64,000 nt of DNA from contig NC_068977.1 of NCBI RefSeq assembly GCF_016808095.1, forward strand, positions 23,833,364 to 23,897,363, given 5' to 3'. Under the pieces are notes generated by a model. That model worked only from the letters and a program-made list of their open reading frames with translations. It was not told where the DNA came from and did no database searches. Each line of letters opens with the position of its first letter. Positions within the stretch are counted from its first letter, which is position 1. The DNA is from Vigna angularis (Eukaryota; Streptophyta; Magnoliopsida; Fabales; Fabaceae). Made by a program: the position numbers and the translations under genes. Below, one piece after another: positions 58,312 to 64,000 of the stretch.

Positions 58312-58357
58312 CGTGGACCGTGTCAAATGAATGTAAGTGACACGTAAGCGTGTCACC
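58312..58357 (-). repeat. right terminal inverted repeat of the giant element
   Basis: Contains CGTGTCAAATGAATGTAA at 58319-58336, the exact complement of the left core. Confidence 0.6.
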
Positions 58358-58589
58358 GTATTACTACTCAAAATAAAATTAACCTTTTCTCTCTCCTAAT
58401 AAACTCCCACACCCACCCACCACCACACACTCACATATTTTGAATTGATATCCTAGAGTCGATCGCGACGATGAAGCCTCTTCATTGTTCTTCTTCATCT
58501 TTGCCTCATTGCATAGTTGTTTTAACACCCCTTTTCTTCTTCTTCTTTGTCTCACTACACATTTGTTTAGACAATTCTTTTCCTTTACA

Positions 58590-60300
58590 TTTTTTATGCA
58601 GGTCCTTAAGTCTACATAGCTTCGAGTGTCAACCTGCTCGCTTGCGAATCCAATTATTTGTTCGTTGTAAGGGACGATCACGTCTTCTAATAAATCCATT
58701 TTGTGGAATGTTTTTCTGTAAATGGTGTTTACAAAACTCCCTTAATCAATATGAGCACCGCTTCTCACGCTATACTGGGAAATTTCAATTGTGATCACCA
58801 TCGGGTCATCCTAGTCAAGATCCGTAGCATGAAAATCCGTCTGAGATGGTCATGGGCAACACTGAGTTTTGTTTCTTGTCCATGAGGTGAACGATCTTCA
58901 AGTCTCTAAGGTGCCTTTTCCTCGCGAATAAGGATGTTCCTCCACCCGCGAACCCTTATGTATAATGTTTATATGACCGCACAAAGGGCGATCGCGACTC
59001 CTGCTTCTGCTTCGGTTTCAGCGCCGGTTACCATAGCGACGATTGTCCCATCTTGGTAGATGATCGAGACTTCTTCTGCATGGGGGACTCCTTTCCGCCC
59101 GTTTTGCCTTCACATACTTTTGAAGGTGACCCACCCACATTAGCTCTTCAAATTTGTGGCAGAGTATAGAGCACTCCTTTATAGTACGCCCGAGGTTCTA
59201 GTGGTACCAACAATACTTCTTTTCGTCATCGTTCCTTAGGCTCAACTTCTTCTTTGGAGGTAGGAGAAGATCGACACTCAATGTCTCCTCTAGGATTCTG
59301 GTCTTGGGTACGTTCAAAGGAGTGTACTAGTTGAACTTGAGCACTCGGGGAAGGTCCTTCGACTTTGACCGGTCCCCCTTGTCGTTTCCATTGAGCAATT
59401 TTTTGCCATCCTTATAGTCCCCTCCAGCGAATGTAGCTGCAACATCCTCATGTTGCTTTTTCTGAAATGCGCACATGTCTTCTATGCATTGAACTCAATC
59501 ACATTTTCCTATAGCTCGTTCATGGTCTTCGGTGGCCTAATGCATATATTGTCTACGAATGGTCCCACCCTTAGAGCTGTCAACAAGTTATTGAGGATAA
59601 ACTCCTTACTAAAATCCCTCACTTGCCGAGTGGTTTTGTTGTACTGGTCTATGAAGGCCTTTAACGACTCATCCTTCCTCTGCTTGGTATTAATCAACGC
59701 AAGGTCTGTCAAGTTTTGGACTCGGTTGGAAGCGTACTACATGCTGAATAGGGAGCAGACAATCTCAAAACAATCCATGTTGAAGGAAAGGTATTGAATG
59801 ATGCCAGTGCTTCTCCTTTTAGGGATAAAGATAACACTCAGTACCATACAGGGTCACTCGATGAGTAGAACACCATGGTGTTTACAAATGAGCGAAGATG
59901 TCCGTCTGGATCAGTTGATTTGTTGTATTTCTCAAACATAGGGTTTGTCGACTTCTTAAGCATGAATGCCTCCATAATAGTCGAAGTGAAGGATAACAAA
60001 CCCTCAGCTTGTATCGTTTGGATGGAAAGGGTTGTCCTTGTTGCGACAATACTCACCTCCTCACCAGTCCTGCTTGGTCCTTCTGCCTGATTTTTTTCCC
60101 TTTGACGTGTGGGAATGAGCTACATTGAGTGTTGAGTTGATTGCTCCAGCCAACCAGGAGCATGCTCGGCCCTTAGGACTGTTGTGTCAATTTCATGCTT
60201 TCTTTGCATCTCCTGCATCTGTCTTTACATTTCTCTAGTAAGCTCTATTGAATCTTGTTGGTCTCCCATGTTTTTTGTGGTCACCATTGAGTTTCTTCAA
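58590..60300 (-). pseudogene. degenerate Ty3-type Gag / protease-region fragment
   Basis: Minus-strand pieces in changing frames read like a Ty3 Gag: DPDGHLRSFVNTMVFYSSSD at about 59910-59970, then ESLKAFIDQYNKTTRQVRDF and RVGPFVDNICIRPPKTMNEL in the open frame 59712-59509. Near 58610-58699 lies EQVDTRSYVDLRTCIKNVKE, which resembles the region before the protease. Frameshifts separate these pieces, and homology ends near 58590, close to the giant element. Confidence 0.65.
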
Positions 60301-60860
60301 TCATCCTCTGACCCCATAGTGGGTGTCAAAATGTTTCGATATATGGGATTGAGGTTAAGTCATCTTTCACAAATTGTCTCCAAGTTCAAAGCTTAGGTTA
60401 AGGTTTTGTCTTCAGTCTTCTCCTTATGTCGTTCATTCGAGTCAGGTGCTACCTGCAGAAAGCACTCTGATGTCAAAGTCATTGTTTTTTCGAGTGCTGA
60501 AGCAATTAATGCCTAGTAAAAAGTAACCAACTACCTGGATATCAAACTTGTATTTATAGATTTTAGAATAAGCTTCTGATTAGTGCTGACCTAATTACAA
60601 CCTAAAGAGTAATAATCTGACTTAGAATTAATGTAATGATTCTTAGTACTAATTTTTCCTATGGTCTAACCGATCGAACGACCATACTATACAGCAATCG
60701 TCTCTTATAGAATCGAAAGAGTTGTTGACCGTTTGATCCATTAGTAATCGGATGGTTGTTAATTGTTTGGTATTACTAACCAAGACGACCATACTATACA
60801 ATTTATATTACAAATAAAAACCAGACGACCATACTATACAATTTATATTACAAATAACTA
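60301..60860 (-). repeat. probable primer site and LTR remnant of the Ty3 fragment
   Basis: On minus, TTTTGACACCCACTATGGGG (about 60311-60330) resembles Tat-type primer sites such as TGGCGCCCACCGTGGGG. The sequence beyond looks LTR-like. Two tandem copies of a unit starting ACGACCATACTATACAATTT occur at about 60784 and 60823. The outer end is not determined. Confidence 0.45.
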
Positions 60861-60981
60861 CTTTCTTTAGTGGATGATGTTTTGACAACACGACTCAGTA
60901 TGAGTCATGTTTACTCAAATTGATGAATGATAATTCAAAATTTATAAATTGAGAATCTTATTGCTATATTAATTTTAATAT

Positions 60982-62162
60982 TGATAACTTTTTGGCAAGT
61001 ATACCAAATCGTTACAAGTAATACAGTGATAAGTAAAGTATCGTTCTCCTCAGGGAATTTGTGTTACGTTATTCAATTAAAATTTATTTATCAAAATCAA
61101 TTGAACAACAAATTATAAGTGAATTCATAGTCTCAGAGTAGATGACAATTTAAAATCGAAATAAAAATTTAAAGAAAGCTTCATTGGAATTGACTTCATG
61201 ACCACATTACAGTAACTATTCTGAGCAATATAACTTGCGTTCAAACATCAACATCACAGTATCTTGGTTTAATTCCTTAAAACAAGTTCTAAAGAATTAT
61301 GTTCAATTATTAATTCCTTAAGTAATTAAACATAAACTTTGCATTAAGAACGATGTTATTGATGACCAGGAGAATTGAAACTATCCCTAACATCTTTCCT
61401 TCTGGTTGCTTTTCTTGCGTTAATACTCAAATTTACTTCCCAGTATAATTTAAATATAAAAACAAGTTTATTTTACTTCCGTAAAATAAAATAAAAAGTA
61501 AACAGGAAAAGCATATGAACACAATTTAAATTGAACAGGAAAGATTACATCAAATGTCAGCCATTACAGTCAATTCCAATGAATAAAAGTTTAGCCTATC
61601 CTAGACATCACAAACATACTCATTTCTGCAATTCCTTGCATGATGTGCAGTCTTGATGTCTTCAGAGAGGTCTCCTTGTTCTCCAGAGCAGTTCCCCAGT
61701 CTTTCTTTTCTATTTTTTTTTCTCTGTGTACCCCTTCTCTCCTCCAAAAGCACGTCTTTTAAGAGACAGTTTATTTCCCATAAAACTGCTCCATTCGCTC
61801 AGCGCACAGAAGCAGATTCGCTGTGCGAATTAAAATTAATTCAGCAATCAACTGCACCAACTCGCTAAGCGCACAGCCTCTGATGCGCTGTGCGAATTCA
61901 AGACTTGAAATCTCCAAACTGGCATGATTCGCTCAGCGAACCAATGGTGGTGCGCTGTGCGAATGTATTCTCCTGGCTCTGCGAATTTTGCTCCTACTAT
62001 GCGAGAATTGGCTGACAAATTCACTTTTGTACAACTTTTCCTGAACAATATTTTACAACACAATCTACTTCCTATTACGACTTTTCACTGAGTAATAACA
62101 TGAATAATTACAAAATTGAGATCCTTTATAAGTGTTAAAACATCTGTTTTTCACACTTATCA
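60982..62162 (-). mobile_element. solo LTR (Tat-type) with TTCGCTCAGCG-type palindromes
   Basis: An 1,181-bp unit with TG..CA ends (TGATAACTTT..CACTTATCA) flanked by a perfect duplication AATAT (60977-60981, 62163-62167). The phrase GGCAAGTATACCAAATCG near the left end parallels the Tat-type LTRs at 15547 and 22933 (GGCAAGTGCACCGAATCG), which suggests minus orientation. A cluster of self-complementary words of the type TTCGCTCAGCG / GCGCTGTGCGAA lies at 61790-61990. Confidence 0.88.
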
Positions 62163-63090
62163 AATATTATTGTCCTTTTAAGAGAAATTTATTTATTTAT
62201 TTCCGATGTGATTGATTTCCTAATTTTCTACCATGTAAAGTAAGTTAGAAAAATGAGAAAACAACAAAAATCCATGTCAACATTGATGAACACATGACTA
62301 TTAGTATGTTTTATAAATTTTTAGTAACTTGCGGTTTCATAACTGAATTAATATATACTTCTAAAATTAATTTAAATTAAATTAAATATGTATACTTCTT
62401 TAGTGTTTTAAATGTAATTTAATTTAATTCTTTGGTGTTTTAAATAAATATGTTTTTAACATAAATATGTTTTTATTAAGTAAACAAATTGAGATAGAAA
62501 TCACGCCTAAATATTAATTTAGCCTCAATTTTTATTAAGTTTATTTAATTTTAGTCATAATTTTCTTTTCTAATTTAGTCTCAGTTTTTATCAATTTTAC
62601 TCAATTTGATTATTTTTATAATGCCATTTAAATAATAAACGGATACTAACAATGTCTATTACATGTTACTTCATAATTTTTTAATTAATTTATTTATTTT
62701 TAAAAAATGTTCATATGCAAAGTCAATATATCGTGTTATGAATAAAAATCAGTGTCAATGTTTTATATTTAAATTAGACTTTATATTCGTTATTTTTATT
62801 CAATTCAATTATAATTTTTTTTAAATAGAATAATTTTGTTCTCTTTAAATTAAAATCAAATTTAACTTTTAGATAAATATTATACTAATCTTTTTATTAA
62901 AATTTATATTTTTATTAAATACTTTTAATTTAAAGTTAGAGTTGATTCAAAATTTGAATAAAAAGTTATAAGTTTGACGACTAACATAAGTGCTTTAAGA
63001 TTTTATGAGGTTAAAAAATTAAATGTGATTTGTAAAATTTTAAAAGATTAAAAATTGAGAAGTAATATGTAAGAGTATGAAAATGTAAGG
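62163..63090. other. AT-rich non-coding region
   Basis: No gene or convincing element is seen. Related phrases around TTTAGTC(T)CA(G)TTTTTAT recur near 62520 and 62575. Confidence 0.5.
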
Positions 63091-64000
63091 TTATTGAGTC
63101 CTATGTTGAGGCAGCCTGACCCAAAAAGCTAAGGGCATCATGACCTTAGAAGAAGTATCACTTTTCCAGCTCTGAGTTCATTAGCCAACTTCTCTTTCTC
63201 TCTTTAAACTTAGTCTTCTTCTTGCTCTGCCTTCTCTCTCTAAACTTAGTGTTCTTCTTGCTCTGCCTTCTCTCTACCCTCACATAAATTTCAACCGTTA
63301 CATTGTCTTATAGGTGGTGTTCTTTCGCTCACGGAGTTGAGGGCTTCCCATCCGTTCGACTAGTTTTCGATTTGGACGAGTAAGTCAGTTTCTACTCTCT
63401 TCTTGGACCTAGGGCATGCAACTTTACTGGTTGCATGCAACTGGTGGTATTCCCTTTTTGATTCCCTGCCTATTCTATCTCTAAGAGCTGTTTCCATCAC
63501 CATTTAGGTGGTTGTAGGACACTGTTCGGGTTCGCGCTATGAAGGGCATGTTAGGGCATTCTAGTGGACTGTACTGCTCAACTTCAAGGTAAGGGGAGTT
63601 AGAGTACTTTCTTATGAATTGTTATATGTTGGGTGTATGGACTAAGTTATGCATCATTATGCTGTTTGAGTTACGTTTATAAGTTTTAAGTGTATGGAAT
63701 AATATGTGCTGATATGTTCATCTGTGAACCTGTGAATGAATGCTTGTGAGCTGATTTTAACGTGTTGTGTGACTACAATGAGGATGTTAGATGGGTGAAA
63801 TCTGAGGTAGCAGCTGTAAGTTGAAAGTTAAGAGGGTTGGTAGTGCTTTAGGTGACCTTGAGAGGAAGTGAGGTAGTGATTTTGGGAAGTAGGGGTTTTG
63901 GGCACATTTGGGCTGTTGGGATATCTTAGGCAAATCATTTGTGACTTGTTAGGATCACAAAACTGGACTAGAACATGTTAAAAGTGGTAAAACCGAAATT
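63091..64000 (+). other. LTR-like or transcribed repeat at the right edge
   Basis: A C/T-rich tandem pair (TAAACTTAGT.TTCTTCTTGCTCTGCC) lies at 63205-63270, followed by a G/T-rich stretch like the distal part of legume Ty3 LTRs. It runs off the window and no coding sequence is seen. Confidence 0.3.

Larger units (their letters stand above)
41342..58357. mobile_element. giant Mutator-like element (about 17 kb) carrying transposase, Ulp1/DUF1985 and HROB-like genes
   Basis: Left end 41342-41387 and right end 58312-58357 are imperfect inverted repeats. They share an 18-base exact block, TTACATTCATTTGACACG on plus at 41362-41379 and on minus at 58336-58319, and both have GACACG near the outer tip. 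Between them lie a FAR1/MULE transposase, a Ulp1 protease gene with a DUF1985-like N-terminus, a paralogous DUF1985-like gene and an HROB-like gene. ULP-carrying MULEs are known (Kaonashi type in Arabidopsis). I found no convincing 9-bp target duplication, so the limits and the claim that it is one unit are inference. The dispersed GTGGTTATTTG-type motif across the region supports unity. Confidence 0.6.

Noticed and set aside
41342..58366. A clear 9-bp target duplication for the giant element
   Set aside because: Candidates on both sides (AAATGATTC / GTATTACTA and shifts) do not match well enough, so none is claimed.
58379..58699. A 106-codon minus-strand frame as a complete gene
   Set aside because: Only its first about 40 residues resemble the Ty3 pre-protease region; the rest is unrelated sequence next to the breakpoint.

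Overview
The window looks like nuclear DNA of a flowering plant. It is AT-rich, with intron-split genes (GT..AG junctions, several-hundred-base to 2.6-kb introns), an LRR receptor-like protein, a FAR1-type transposase and many LTR retrotransposons. The repeat families (SIRE-like copia, Tat-type Ty3 LTRs with an Asp-tRNA-type primer site, CACTA remnants with a Ulp1 domain) suggest a legume, most likely of the bean/cowpea group. That taxonomic guess is inference from remembered families, not from a search.

Layout. Positions 1-2703 (minus) hold the first 901 codons of an LRR receptor-like protein that runs off the left edge. About 3.9-6.7 kb are degenerate CACTA/Ulp1-like remnants, including an unusual poly-C tract. 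From 7282 to 22641 there is an old, non-coding, plus-oriented LTR element whose 3' LTR was later hit twice: by a 1.67-kb Tat-type solo LTR (target duplication AGCTA) and by a young 3.8-kb gag-only copia element (target duplication CTTTA, LTRs differing at 2 of 891 positions). Next comes a non-autonomous Mutator-like element at 22711-26523 (9-bp duplication AAATAATTA), itself carrying a second Tat-type LTR (duplication CTGAC). After an old LTR-like stretch, 30964-37745 (plus) is a seven-exon gene for a 982-residue protein with two U1-type zinc fingers, a PHD finger and an AIPP2-like C-terminal domain. Its first intron hosts a MITE and a solo LTR.

The most interesting region is 41342-58357. I read it as one giant (about 17 kb) Mutator-like element bounded by related inverted termini. 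It carries an apparently intact FAR1/MULE transposase (minus), two paralogous DUF1985-like genes (one alone on plus, one fused to a Ulp1 cysteine protease on minus, the latter with an in-frame stop), and a compact five-exon gene for an OB-fold protein resembling HROB/MCM8IP, a homologous-recombination factor. It also holds a six-copy 282-bp tandem array with a perfect hairpin in almost every copy, a GGACGAGCGTCC palindrome array shared with the Tat-type LTRs, and a dispersed motif of the form GCAGTAAGTGGTTATTTG in both orientations. To its right lie a broken Ty3 gag/protease fragment (minus), a 1.18-kb solo LTR (duplication AATAT) and LTR-like sequence to the edge.

How it fits together: the only probable host genes are the receptor-like protein and the AIPP2-like gene; nearly everything else is nested mobile DNA. 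A recurring theme is that several unrelated elements carry their own amplified short palindrome of about 12-16 bp. No tRNA or rRNA gene was seen.
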